This document shows positions 10,701 to 20,694 of a stretch of DNA of 64,000 nucleotides, in pieces. The notes below the pieces were generated by a model, which was not told the origin of the DNA, searched no databases, and saw only the letters and a list, made by a program, of their open reading frames with translations. Source of the DNA: Exobasidium rhododendri (Eukaryota; Basidiomycota; Exobasidiomycetes; Exobasidiales; Exobasidiaceae); the NCBI GenBank assembly GCA_026210745.1, contig CP110630.1:6014001-6078000 (forward strand), given 5' to 3'. The position numbers and the translations under genes are program-made. How positions within the stretch are numbered: position 1 is the first letter of the stretch; every line of letters begins with the position of its first letter.

Positions 10701-12099
10701 CTATTGGTAGAAATCCATCTTACCGTCATCGTTCTTCTTAACGACTTGTTTCCAAGCATCCTCGACTGTGTAGGAGAGAGAAGTGTGAAAGTCAGTCATC
10801 ATCCCTTTTCGTACCTGTGAGAAGACTACTACGCACAGTCAGATGGGATAATGACATATCGTGTCGATCGAACAGCTTTGAGACCGGCGCCCTGGCAAAC
10901 GGAAGCAATCTCTGCGCAGCTCAATTTGTCCGGCCTGGAAATGTAGTCTTCTAGGTCGACGTCGGGTGCCAAGTTCATTCTACCGGTGATAGTCTGGAAG
11001 ATCAGCCTCTTTTCTCTTCTTGAAGGGAGGGGAAATTCAATCTGAGGAGACGTAGGAAAGGAGCGGTAAGCAAAGAGTGTCGAAACGAGCGCCCCGGAAG
11101 CGCAACCTCGTAACATCATCTCACCTTTCTATCCAGTCTTCCTGGTCGTAGTAGCGCGGGATCTAGTGTATCGGCTCGATTTGTGGCCATGATGACCTTG
11201 ACGTTACTTCCTTGATCGAAACCATCCATCTGGTTGAGCAGCTCCAGTAGAATACGCTGAACTTCTCGATCTGCACCAGTCTGAGCATCGAAACGCTTCG
11301 TGGCGATTGCATCAATTTCGTCGATGAAAATAATAGCTGGAGCGTTCTCTCTCGCCAGTCTGAACACATCTCGCACCATTCTTGGCCCTTCTCCTAGGTA
11401 CTTTTGAACGAATTCAGAGCCAACGACTCGGATAAATGAAGCTGTCGTTGCATTCGCTACCGCCTTGACCAGCATCGTCTTTCCCGTTCCAGGAGGTCCA
11501 TACAACAGTACACCACGGGGAGGATCGATACCGATTTGTCGATATAGGTCAAACTGTGTCAATGGTAGTTCTACTGCTTCTCGAATCTCCTGCTTTTGCA
11601 CATCCATACCACCAATGTCGGCATACGTCTCTGTTGGCTTTTCCTCCTGGCCGAGCAAAGCGATACTTGAATCTGCCTCCGGTGGCAGAACATCAACGAG
11701 ACTATTTGAATGTCGGTGTAATGCGACTGAGCTATTTGGTTTGAGTAATTCCCGATCGATCGTCGACAGGATTCGAACGACAAAGTTGGATCCTGTAGTG
11801 GAGCCGACGATACCTGTGTGCTGATCAATGGGCTCGAGAAACTGTCCAATGACCAAAGGCACCGACTGGATCCTTTTGACTTCTTCCTGTGCTCTGACTA
11901 ATTCTCTCTTCAAGTTGCGCTGTTCATCCTTGACGTAGTCCTCCATTGTACTCAGAAACTCAAGATGTTGCTGTAGCTTCTTGAACTTCAAGAAGGTGTC
12001 CTCTTCCTGTGAGAATTCCTGATGAAGTGCCGTCTTTTCCGCCACAACATCATTGAACGTCGGCTCCTCCCTCTTCATTGAAATCCCCAGCTCCTCCAT
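10701..12099 (-). CDS. RPT3: 26S proteasome regulatory ATPase Rpt3
   Basis: Exons in gene order are 12099-11125, 11041-10837 and 10765-10701, giving 414 residues (yeast Rpt3 has 428). The start at 12099 gives MEELGI, the same as yeast Rpt3; the frame is open 50 codons further upstream but that part is not conserved. It has an N-terminal coiled coil ([19 protein letters not shown]), the OB region ([15 protein letters not shown]), Walker A GPPGTGKT, Walker B FIDEIDAI, the second region of homology ([20 protein letters not shown]) and the tail KMDFYQ, an HbYX-like end that docks into the 20S core. It unfolds substrates in the proteasome base ring. The 65-base last exon needs the donor GTGCGT next to the PSD codons. 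It shares a 292-base promoter with eIF3k. Confidence 0.96.
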
Positions 12100-12391
12100 G
12101 ATGGCCAAATGTGAGCTCTGAAGCGGATGAGAGGCTTGACAGTGGACGATTGGACCTGTGCAGCGACTAGCTCTGGCCGTCCAAGTAGGGGAAGCCACCC
12201 CAGTATCCGAACAGTGAACGCGCGTTCTCGAGAGCAGGAAGACCGTCACGTGCCAATCCCTACTTGTTCAACTTGCGTTTTCTTCTCGACTTGAGCCAAT
12301 TTCGAGGCGGTCAAAGCAAAGTCGAGGTCAAAGAAAAGGGCCAAGGAAACCGCTCTCTGTCGTAGCACCACAACAAATTGAAAGAAGAACA
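12100..12391. promoter_or_regulatory. Shared promoter of RPT3 and eIF3k with CACGTG
   Basis: The 292 bases separate the start codons of two divergent housekeeping genes. A CACGTG palindrome at 12247-12252 lies near the middle, within the string GTCACGTGCC that recurs at 51071-51080 in another divergent promoter. A bHLH factor such as Cbf1 is a plausible binder; this is inference. Confidence 0.5.
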
Positions 12392-13700
12392 ATGACGACA
12401 GGCAGCATATCTCCCGCCTCAGAGTGGGCTAAGCCGACTACAAGACCAGCACACATCGAACAGCTCATATCAGGTGTCGATAGGTACAATCCACAGAATC
12501 TCGCGACTCTCAGTGACTACCTGTCTCATCAGCTTGAATCGGGCGAGTATGACTGCTTGGCAAATTTGGCCATCTTGAAGCTGTGAGTCGAGAAGATCGC
12601 AGCTATGCGTGTTTGGGGGAGTTACTCGGGATGAAAGGTGTTTTATCAAACCATAAACTTAAGTCGAGTAGGCTGGGAGTGAAGCCCCGGTCTTCAAATG
12701 AGGCCGTTATTATTAGCTCTATCTGAATTTAGGTCGTTGGAGTTTGCGTTTTGGTGAAAGGAGTGAACAGTAGGACAGCCGACTGACGCTGGCTTTTTCG
12801 TGTTTCTTTGTCTATAGATTCCAATTCAATCCACAAGAATTTGACTACAATGTCGTCGTCTCGGTACTGTTCAAGGCACTCACCGGTGCCCCCCATCCCG
12901 ACTTCAACCTGTGCCTCTCCTTGCTCGGGGAAGCCCCGGTCTCCGTTCTCTCTACAGCGGCACCAGTGATTTCCGAAGATACCACAGAAGAGCAAAAGCT
13001 AGCCCTACAAAAGGAAGCCACCGAAGCAGCCAGCGCACCATCAGCAGGAAGCCTGACTGACCCCATGTTTGTGAAATTGGCCGCTCTTTCTTCTCTTCTC
13101 CTTTCTGCTCGATTCCGCGAATTCTGGAAAGTTTGGCAATCAAGCGAATACTCTGATGCTCGGAGTTTCGCAAAGTCAGTGCATGGATTCGAGGACTCTG
13201 TCAGATGGGTTGCACTCGACACGGTAAAGGGAGCCTTTCGAACAATAGGAAAGGCGAGATTGGCCGAGTATTTGAACATGCCAGGTGAGTAAAGAAAAAG
13301 GAATGGGCATGGGCGCATTCGCATGGGAGTGAAGAGCATCACGGCAATTGCTCGGTAGCAAGGACATCCAAGAGAGACAGATGAAGTAAACGACGCAATT
13401 GCGATGAGAAGCGTCCCGTTCTAATGCAGCCATCTCTGTCGTCCTGCAGCATCAGAAGTGGCCTCTTACGTGGAAGAGCAAGCTGGCTGGACTGTTGAAG
13501 GCGACAAAGTCCTCATTCCTGCCAATGCTGACAACGATGTCAAGGCTACGGTGATTCGAGAAGATCTCCAATTAGATCGTGAGTCACACAGTCGATGAAA
13601 AGTGGTGCACTGGAAAGCTCTGCACTGACACTCTCCACCCCTTCTCTCAGAGCTGACGAAATTCCTGTCACAAGCACAAACACCCATCCTCCGGGCGTAG
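12392..13700 (+). CDS. Translation initiation factor eIF3 subunit k
   Basis: Exons 12392-12582, 12818-13284, 13450-13578 and 13651-13700 join to 278 residues. The core is clear: RPAHIEQLISGVDRYNPQNL, LANLAILKLFQFNP, VLFKALTGAPHPDFNLC, then HGFEDSVRW, matching eIF3k (human protein 218 residues). A Glu/Ala/Ser-rich insert of about 40 residues follows the first helical repeats. The family folds into a HEAT-like and a winged-helix part and sits at the edge of the eIF3 octamer with eIF3l. The gene is absent from budding yeast but present in many fungi. The last exon codes for only 16 residues. It is divergent from RPT3. Confidence 0.93.
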
Positions 13701-14782
13701 ATTGGTCTCTTTTCTTGGAGTATGCCACATTGTAATTTTCATTTGTTCGTGTCCACAGCTTGGCTAGGTCGGGTGAAGTGAGCTTGAGCGTTCCCTTCCT
13801 CTTCAGTCCTCCTGAAGAAGAGCCGTGGCAAGAGTCTGGCTATCAGGCAAGCACCATGCAGTGACAGCCTTGGCATGTTCGAACGGTCGAGAGAAAGACA
13901 TGCAGCTAAGACATTCAAGCAACCAGCCACTCCACCGTTTCACTGTTCCGGCCCTGATACTCTAGACCCTTGACATGTCAGCAGAGCGCCTACTTCCCTT
14001 CTTCTTTGCACTCTGCCCTGGCGTGATTAGGTGTACGTCAAGGGCAGCACCCAGAGAGAGAGTGGCTCTTCCCTGAGCAACTACGACGATCATCTTTTCT
14101 CCCCGATAACCTTGCGGCACAAATTCCTTTCCCATGCCCACTCCCACTCCCATAGAGTAGGGCCGAATGCGCGCGAGCCGGTATGATTCAATCAATGCCG
14201 AACTCCGGCCTGCCTATTCATTGCAGCACATAGATGGAAACGTCGCGGGAATTTATCCTCTGTCGGGGTACTACTCAGATTTTCCCCTTGATTATTTTTT
14301 TGATCTGATAAAGAAGTCTATCTATGCGCACAAAATCTAAAGTGAGAAATCTTCTCGATGAAGGATAAGGATCCCATTTAGCCACCTTGTCCTAGTGCCT
14401 TACACTTTCCTTACAGGATCAAGTGAAAGTGTTCTTGGCAAGTCAAGTGTTTGCATATACACCCGCCCATCCCTACGATAGATTTTATCCGATCATCGAG
14501 CTTCTGCCTCCCCCCTTGACTCGACACAACGCAGGAACAGCAACGGCGGGCAGCACAGCGCAGGAGTGAGCTGTAACATCCCTGTAATCTGATAGACCGA
14601 CAGGGAAAAAACGTCTCTTCCACCCTTTTCGTTCTCTTTCTTCCTTTTCCACGACACATCCTCTACCTAACGGCACAGCTTAAATAGGCCGGAATCAAGT
14701 GATATAGGGGAGCAGCAAATCCCTCCTACCACTCCTCTACTACCCCTTACTCTCCCTCCCCATTAATAGACCTTGCGCGGCG
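13701..14782. other. Long intergenic region upstream of siderophore transporter
   Basis: About 1.1 kb without a supported gene. The right half holds the GATA cluster listed separately. Pyrimidine-rich DNA (14690-14770) precedes the start codon. Confidence 0.5.
14253..14489. promoter_or_regulatory. Cluster of GATA-factor sites upstream of siderophore transporter
   Basis: Four [G/T]GATAA words fall in about 240 bases: on the minus strand at 14253-14258 and 14485-14490, and on the plus strand at 14306-14311 and 14363-14368. A further CGATAA is at 14104-14109. Iron-responsive GATA repressors (Urbs1, SreA, Sre1) bind such sites before siderophore genes. The nearest is about 290 bases from the start codon. 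Function is inferred. Confidence 0.55.
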
Positions 14783-16558
14783 ATGGACGTCGATAAGCGA
14801 GACTCCTCTGATAGGCATCACTCCCACTTACGGGATGACTTCTCCGATGACACTTCCTCGTTGGAAAAGCAAGCTGGTGTCAAGGTGGCAGAAGCCTCCT
14901 ACCAGGTCAGCGGATGGAGGATCTGGTTGGCATGGCTCGGTCTTGCCTTGACAGCCTATGTCACTGGTCTGGACAACAACACCCAGTATGCCTATCAATT
15001 CCAAGCTTCCACCGATTTCAATGCCGTTCCTCTTTATACCTCCGTCATTGCAGTAACACAGCAGGTCATTATCGCGGTCGGGAAGTTCCCCATCGCCAAG
15101 CTCGCAGATGTCTTTGGACGAGCAGAGGGGTACATGATCTCTCTGTTCTTGTACGTTCTCGGGTTCATCATCATGGCCTCTGCGCAGAACTTTGGCACTC
15201 TCGTAGCCGGTACTGTCTTTTACGCATTCGGCAACACGGGAGCGCAGATCATGCAACAGATCGTCGTCGCTGACTACTTTTCCTCCAAGATGCGTGGACT
15301 GGTGATTGGACTGCTCAGCTTGCCATACATTATCAACTTTGCGTGTGCTCCTTTGATCTCTGCACCGTTGATCGCCAGTAATTGGCGATGGGGACCTGGT
15401 TCATTCGCCATCATCATGCCCGTTGCCATGGCGCCGATCATCATCTCCCTTGCTCTCAGTCAACACAAGGCCCACAAGGAGTCTTTGGCGCCTCGTCACG
15501 CCTATCGATCGATGGGGCCTTGGAAGGCCGTCAAGGCTTTTGTCAACGACGTGGACTTGGGCTGCCTTATTCTAATTGCAGCGGGATTCATCTTGATTCT
15601 ACTGCCCCTGGGTCTCCATGCCTATGCTGCAAAGGGCTGGGCTGCACCACACATCATTGTCATGTTCGTCATTGGAGGGGTCTGCATCATCGGAATCGGG
15701 CTGTGGGAGTGGCTTGTGGCTTCCAAGCCCATCTTGAAGCTCAGCTACTTCCTCAACAAGGACATCATCTTACCTGCTTTCGGAATAGGCTTCTTTGACT
15801 TTCTCGCCTTCTACGTCTCATGGTCGCCTGCGTATTCGTGGGCACTTGTCACTCGAGCAGGTTGGACTGTCTCCGACGCCATCTACTTCAGCAACACCCA
15901 GAGTCTCTGCTTGACCGTATTTGGAATCGCTGCCGGTGCTCTCAGTCTCTACTTGAAGCGATACAAGTGGATCTTGTTCACCGGCTGCTGCATCCGCCTG
16001 CTCGGCATCGGTCTCATGATCAAGTACAGAGAAGCAGGCTCGTCCACTGTCCAAGTAGTCTTTCCTCAGGTTTTGCAAGGTCTTGGAGGAGGAATGATGG
16101 GTGTCACTCTACAGGTCGCTGCTCAAGTGTCTGTGCGTCATCAATACGTCGCCATGGTCACTGCCTTTGTGCTGCTGTTGACAGAAATCGGAGGTGCTTG
16201 TGGTACGGCTATTCTTGGTTCGCTTCAGTCGACATATCTCTTGCCTGAGATGCAGAGGCGACTAGGTGCACTTGGAGTCAGTGCTACAGAAATCAACGCC
16301 GCCTACCTTTCACCTTTGTCCGCGACGTGGGCTTTCGGTACACCAGAGAGAGATGCGTTTATTGCCTCGTGGAACGTCTACGTCCGAGTTGCCCTGATCA
16401 TCGGTGCTGCCATCAGTGTGGTCCCCATTGTTTGCACCATCTTCTTGACAGATCGTAAGCTTGGAGACGGCCAAAACGCAGTCAGTGACGAGATGGCAGG
16501 CAGCAACATCGGTGCTTCCCACGATCCAAACGATGTCACAGATGTAAAAGTAAATTAG
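14783..16558 (+). CDS. Siderophore-iron transporter (MFS, SIT/Arn type)
   Basis: A single uninterrupted frame of 591 residues. After an acidic cytosolic head (about 45 residues) come about 14 hydrophobic segments. SIT-family marks are GLDNNTQYAYQFQA, KFPIAKLADVFGRAEGY, NTGAQIMQQIVVADYFSSKM, RGLVIGLLSLPYIINF and SNWRWGPGSF. The family imports ferric siderophores by proton symport at the plasma membrane. No siderophore synthetase is visible in the window, so it may take up its own or foreign siderophores (xenosiderophores); the ligand cannot be told. The upstream GATA sites suggest repression by iron. Lack of introns contrasts with most neighbours. Confidence 0.95.
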   Translation: MDVDKRDSSDRHHSHLRDDFSDDTSSLEKQAGVKVAEASYQVSGWRIWLAWLGLALTAYVTGLDNNTQYAYQFQASTDFNAVPLYTSVIAVTQQVIIAVGKFPIAKLADVFGRAEGYMISLFLYVLGFIIMASAQNFGTLVAGTVFYAFGNTGAQIMQQIVVADYFSSKMRGLVIGLLSLPYIINFACAPLISAPLIASNWRWGPGSFAIIMPVAMAPIIISLALSQHKAHKESLAPRHAYRSMGPWKAVKAFVNDVDLGCLILIAAGFILILLPLGLHAYAAKGWAAPHIIVMFVIGGVCIIGIGLWEWLVASKPILKLSYFLNKDIILPAFGIGFFDFLAFYVSWSPAYSWALVTRAGWTVSDAIYFSNTQSLCLTVFGIAAGALSLYLKRYKWILFTGCCIRLLGIGLMIKYREAGSSTVQVVFPQVLQGLGGGMMGVTLQVAAQVSVRHQYVAMVTAFVLLLTEIGGACGTAILGSLQSTYLLPEMQRRLGALGVSATEINAAYLSPLSATWAFGTPERDAFIASWNVYVRVALIIGAAISVVPIVCTIFLTDRKLGDGQNAVSDEMAGSNIGASHDPNDVTDVKVN

Positions 16559-17601
16559 AACGAATGGATTCGCAAATGTTAATACGTATGCTGGGTTGAT
16601 ACCCATCTAGATACTCTAGTCGATGCAGAGAAGGATGCAATGAAAAGGTCGGCTTTGATCGGAGACCCTCATGTGAGAAAGCTTACTTTGCTCTTGCCGT
16701 CGTGAGAAAAGAGCACTTCCCGTTTGGGCATCTCTAGACATCTTTGGACTGGAGTGCTTTCAAATCCTGCATGAGACAGTCAGAGATTTGCGTGCTGGGT
16801 GGGTCGATGATCGAAAGGGAATGCAGGCAGGCTGACAAGCGAGAATACCTGTAAAGGCGGGGGTCCGATGGTAGGCTAAACTGTTGCAGCAAGAACTGAT
16901 GACGAATGATGGTGACCTCTTTTTGTGAGACAGAATTCTGGCCGGGGACTTGTGGGAAATTCTAGAAGGTTCGTGTGTCTGGGCTACTGTTCCTGTGGGA
17001 ATGGGAAAAGCTCAAGAGGTTCTCCCGCCTAGATTGTCTCCTCTGAGGACCTCAAGACATTTAGCCGTGTCGATGCACATTGCCCACCAAGAAAAAAGCA
17101 TTCCACTTCCGGACGGCACTACCTCCATCGAAGTGATCTCCGAGTCGCAAACGAGAAGAACAAGAATGTACGCCCTTGCATTGGGAAAGTTGTGGGATCG
17201 GAAGTTCGACTAGTGCAACGACGATGTTTTCAGAATTGACGCTTGACTTCATCGATCTTCTTCTTTTTCGTATTCCACCGTCGGGACCTCTTCTCTTGAT
17301 ATGATCACTACAAGCATTCCCCCGTTTTGTTTTCCTACTTTTCAGAATAGGAGGTTCGAGCGCAGAAGAGACGAAATTCTGAGAGAGAGAGTAGTCGCGG
17401 ATCTAGACTCATGCCACAGCTTCACATCGCGGCTGCAGACAAATACCAAGAGCTTGGACCCCTCCTTTTGGGGTCCAGTAGCTTCTTCATTTGAGACACT
17501 GGAAGCAGTAGCTAGCGGCTCTCTCCTGACACTTATAAGTAGGAGACGACGACTGCTGCACCACCACCCTCGCCATTTCTCATCCGTCACCATCCTCCAC
17601 A
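16559..17601. other. Intergenic, about 1 kb
   Basis: No frame here shows a conserved domain or believable structure. The last 70 bases carry a TATA box for the next gene (listed separately). Confidence 0.45.
17533..17540 (+). promoter_or_regulatory. TATA box of gene at 17602
   Basis: TTATAAGT lies 62-69 bases before the ATG, the spacing expected of a fungal core promoter with a short leader. Confidence 0.5.
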
Positions 17602-18252
17602 ATGACCGAATCGGCAATCGATGCCCTGCTTTCTTCATCGCCCAGAACAAGCTCACAGAAAGAGGTGATCGAACACATTGGCAGCTGGATGGAAGGAATA
17701 GCAAAGACACAATCCTCTCCCAGGAAAGAACGTCGAGTCGCGCCGTCGGTGGATTCTCCAACGAAGACAAGGAAAGCCGCTCGATCAGTCAGGAAACTGC
17801 CTCCACCATCGCCCGCCCCTTCATGCCCTCTCCCGCCTCTTCCGTCCTCAGCTCACTTCTTCGAAAGGTATGGCTGGCATCTTGAGGAAGAAACAATGGA
17901 GCTCCCTGAAGATCAATTCACGATCACGTTGAACAAGTACGTGGACAACAATCGTTGGACGGACACGAAACGGTCACCTGCTCTTTCAATCCCTTCCTTC
18001 TCTTGCGCGCCACCTTCGTACTATCCGAACTCAGACACCGTTCCCACAAAGGACGAGGCGGAACATTTCGAAGTAACGCGATCGGACAAGACGGTTCGAC
18101 TGCATGTTCCCTTGCAAGCCAGGAAGATGCCAGATGCTCATGGAAGTCGTTGCAGCAGCGATCGACCGGTCAGTGAAGATGTGCAGGACATCTTCTTTTC
18201 GGTAGACGGAACGTACACGCGATATGACGACTCATATCCCTTACATTTCTAG
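17602..18252 (+). CDS. Hypothetical protein, 216 residues
   Basis: One exon, not recognised. The N-terminal half is Ser/Lys/Arg-rich and basic with a proline stretch (KLPPPSPAPSCPLPPLP). The rest holds HFFERYGWHLEEE, EDQFTITLNKYVDNNRW and a C-terminal FFSVDGTYTRYDDSYPLHF. There is no signal peptide or membrane segment, unlike the three genes that follow. Support for it being real: a TATA box at the right distance, a coherent amino-acid make-up, and convergence with the next gene, leaving 177 bases between stops. It may belong to the same lineage-specific island. Confidence 0.6.
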   Translation: MTESAIDALLSSSPRTSSQKEVIEHIGSWMEGIAKTQSSPRKERRVAPSVDSPTKTRKAARSVRKLPPPSPAPSCPLPPLPSSAHFFERYGWHLEEETMELPEDQFTITLNKYVDNNRWTDTKRSPALSIPSFSCAPPSYYPNSDTVPTKDEAEHFEVTRSDKTVRLHVPLQARKMPDAHGSRCSSDRPVSEDVQDIFFSVDGTYTRYDDSYPLHF

Positions 18253-18429
18253 AGACAAGGGAAAAGAAGGGAAGTGTCTTAGCACGACTCTCAGATGACC
18301 GATTACGCCCTGATGTAGCTTTAGATCTCTTTTGTAGATAATTCACTGTATAGATAGTAGAAGTACGGAGGACATGGACCACACAGTATGCTTTGAAGTT
18401 TGAGCACAGGGTAGAGTGACCTGTAGTAA

Positions 18430-19200
18430 CTACCCAATGTGAAGATTGTGAAGGTGCTGGTCGATGGAGTAGTAGTCTTCGTAGACCGGATAATGATTGA
18501 CTGTATTGTCGAGCGAGGAACTCTCGTTCGAAAGTCGACTGAGCGGCGGTGACTGATAGTGCTTGTTCCGTTTCTTTCCATGTTTCCTTGGACGCTTCAC
18601 ACGGTCGAGTCTCTTGTCGACTTGGATCACTTTCACACCATCGGCGTTGATGAACGAGGGTCGTCTGGACCTGCCTTGCTGTCTAGTTGAGGAGGAATAG
18701 GGTGTGCTGCCCTGGGGAGAGCTAGAGGAGGCGTCCGTTGCAGATCCCTGAGAGGCATTGCCAGGCGTGATTAGATTGTCGTCGGAGAATGGGAACAACG
18801 CGAAATCATCTTCACTCGTATGCGGATCTGGGGCACTGCTGCTTGCGAAAGAGAAAGAAGAGCTACTTGAGGCAGGTGGTGCGTGATCTTCGTCATTCGT
18901 GTCTTGCACAATGAATCGGCCTTGGCGCTGACGAGGCGCTCTTTCGGGACGTTGACGTGGTGGAGTGAAATAGCGAGTGATGTGGGACATGTATTCAGAT
19001 CCTTGTGTCACGGGAGTCACTTGGTGCTGATGCCATCCCGGACGAGCTGCACGCATCGGTTGAGGGACAAAAGGACGCCCAGGCTGAGGTTGATCGTGAG
19101 GAGAGCGAGGAGGGGGATTTCGCCAATACTCGGAGGTAGGAGCACATGCCACCAAAGGGACCAGCCCTACAACGAAAAGAAGGAGTCCGAAGACCTGCAT
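18430..19200 (-). CDS. Predicted secreted protein, Pro/Ser-rich, 256 residues
   Basis: One exon. The start gives a classical signal peptide (MQVFGLLLFVVGLVPLVACA, cleavage likely after ACA). The mature part is disordered: proline-rich (SPHDQPQPGRPFVPQP), then Arg-rich, a long Ser/Ala tract, then a basic stretch with several dibasic sites (VKRPRKHGKKRNKH) that a Kex2 protease could cut. There is no cysteine in the mature chain and no known domain. A TATA element lies about 60 bases upstream. Such features fit a secreted repetitive-type or effector-like protein of plant- or insect-associated fungi, but function is unknown. Confidence 0.65.
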   Translation of the reverse strand: MQVFGLLLFVVGLVPLVACAPTSEYWRNPPPRSPHDQPQPGRPFVPQPMRAARPGWHQHQVTPVTQGSEYMSHITRYFTPPRQRPERAPRQRQGRFIVQDTNDEDHAPPASSSSSFSFASSSAPDPHTSEDDFALFPFSDDNLITPGNASQGSATDASSSSPQGSTPYSSSTRQQGRSRRPSFINADGVKVIQVDKRLDRVKRPRKHGKKRNKHYQSPPLSRLSNESSSLDNTVNHYPVYEDYYSIDQHLHNLHIG

Positions 19201-19735
19201 CGAGTGAGATCCAGTAGAGGAGGATACAAAGGCAGAAGAGGCGAGAGAAAGTGGTCCTTCTTATATGCGATGCAATGAGCGATGAGTAGATGCTATTGCT
19301 AGCAACACGAGGCAACCGCACGTTTGCGGCTGTGATGCTCATGTGGACAGCTTCTTTAGATCGCCGTTTTCTCGGTTCTCTTTACTCCTTTTACGTCTTA
19401 AGGCGCCTTCCATAGAAGTGAAAAGGCGTATGCAGTAGTAGCATAAGGGAGACAGGGCCTCTGAGTGCTCGGCTGACGTCCTGCCGTGAATTATGACGGA
19501 TAGTTGTCTTAGCCCGTTGCTAAGTTGCTCGGTCTGTTCACTTTGATGCCATACAAAGCACACGGAATAGGAAGAAGGATGGCGCGCGGTGTGGTCAAAC
19601 GCGCACAAAGGGTTGATTGAAAGTCAGACAGGAGGAATTAGAGGTCGGCGTCATTGAGGGTGGGTGAAGACCGGTCCTACATTACAAATCGTCAAAAACG
19701 GACATGCTGCGTACCGCCCCATCCACTGCCGAATC
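19201..19735. other. Intergenic in secreted-protein island
   Basis: This is the promoter of the gene at 18430-19200 and the 3' flank of the next one. No further gene is supported. Confidence 0.4.
19259..19266 (-). promoter_or_regulatory. TATA box of gene ending 18430
   Basis: On the minus strand the sequence reads CATATAAG about 60 bases before the ATG at 19200. Confidence 0.5.
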
Positions 19736-20422
19736 CTAGCCTTGGAAGACGTTCTTGCTGTTCTTGGATACGGTGCCCGATACGAGAGACTTGACGCCTT
19801 TCTTCACTCTCTGATACAGGCCTTTCGCCATGTTCTTTGTCTTTGTCTCAAGCGGCGAGTCAGAATAGAAAGGAGAGCGGTAAGGAGATGAAAGATGAGA
19901 GACACCTCCGTCTGTTGCGTCGTAGTTGTATGTCGCCGTCGACGGTTGCAGTGAGTAGGCATGCGAAGGTGTGCTGTAGGGCGATGCTAGGGGAGACGCA
20001 ATTCCGCCCAGTCCCATAGGCACACTAACCCACATGTCATCAGAGTGCGCTTTCTCAGGGGATGCAAGTAGAACATTCCCTTGTGGAGAAGTTCGACCCT
20101 TTCCCTTGTCTGACTTGTGTATCATCTCTATCTCTTCCTGTTCTTCTCTCCATTCTCTGATTTTACTGAGCCTTCCTCGTCGTTCTTGCATCTTTCGCTG
20201 CATGACATCATTGCCCGTCGCAAGGCCGGCAGCTCTTCCAATCCTGTCATCAGCGAGGTGACCATCACTGACATGACTTCCAGGGCGAGCAGGGTGAGCT
20301 CGAACCCATTCTCTATCTGCAGAAGAAGCACTGCCACCACCACCGGGCTGCTGTGGAAGGGGCGAGGTCGCAGAAAGCGTGGCCAAAGTAAGGATGGCGA
20401 GGGAAATAGGAGCCAACAGCAT
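19736..20422 (-). CDS. Predicted secreted protein, 228 residues
   Basis: One exon. I start at 20422 because the chain then opens with a signal peptide (MLLAPISLAILTLATLSATS); an in-frame ATG 33 bases upstream would add a charged head. The mature part has a Gly/Ser segment, a charged helical middle (MQERRGRLSKIREWREEQEE), a Ser/Tyr/Pro-rich segment and a basic amphipathic end (GLYQRVKKGVKSLVSGTV). There is no cysteine in the mature chain and no known domain. It has the same orientation and build as its two neighbours in the island. Confidence 0.62.
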   Translation of the reverse strand: MLLAPISLAILTLATLSATSPLPQQPGGGGSASSADREWVRAHPARPGSHVSDGHLADDRIGRAAGLATGNDVMQRKMQERRGRLSKIREWREEQEEIEMIHKSDKGKGRTSPQGNVLLASPEKAHSDDMWVSVPMGLGGIASPLASPYSTPSHAYSLQPSTATYNYDATDGGVSHLSSPYRSPFYSDSPLETKTKNMAKGLYQRVKKGVKSLVSGTVSKNSKNVFQG

Positions 20423-20694
20423 GTCTCTGACTGGAGATGGGAGAGGAGATTGCAAGGATGAACAGAGGCCTGCACTACCTCACTCCGGTCGCTGTACTTT
20501 CGAAGGGCAGGGTCTTGCTGCAAAGTCGACTACTTCCCTGGCATAAAGATGGGGTCTCTCCCACTCGCATTAATACTCAAACGCCGCAGTTCTTTCATGC
20601 CGAGGTGGGTTCTCGGTTGCGAGAGGAGGTGATTCACACAAGGAGTATTGCAGGACAGAAGCGGCTTGAGATTTCAAAGGTGTTGAAGTTCACG

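Noticed and set aside
12100-12249. A longer Rpt3 N-terminus (50 extra codons in frame)
   Set aside because: MEELGI at 12099 equals the yeast start; the upstream residues are not conserved and fall in the shared promoter.
16950-17213. Open frame of 87 codons upstream of the 17.6 kb gene
   Set aside because: No start context, homology or promoter feature; expected by chance in 1 kb.
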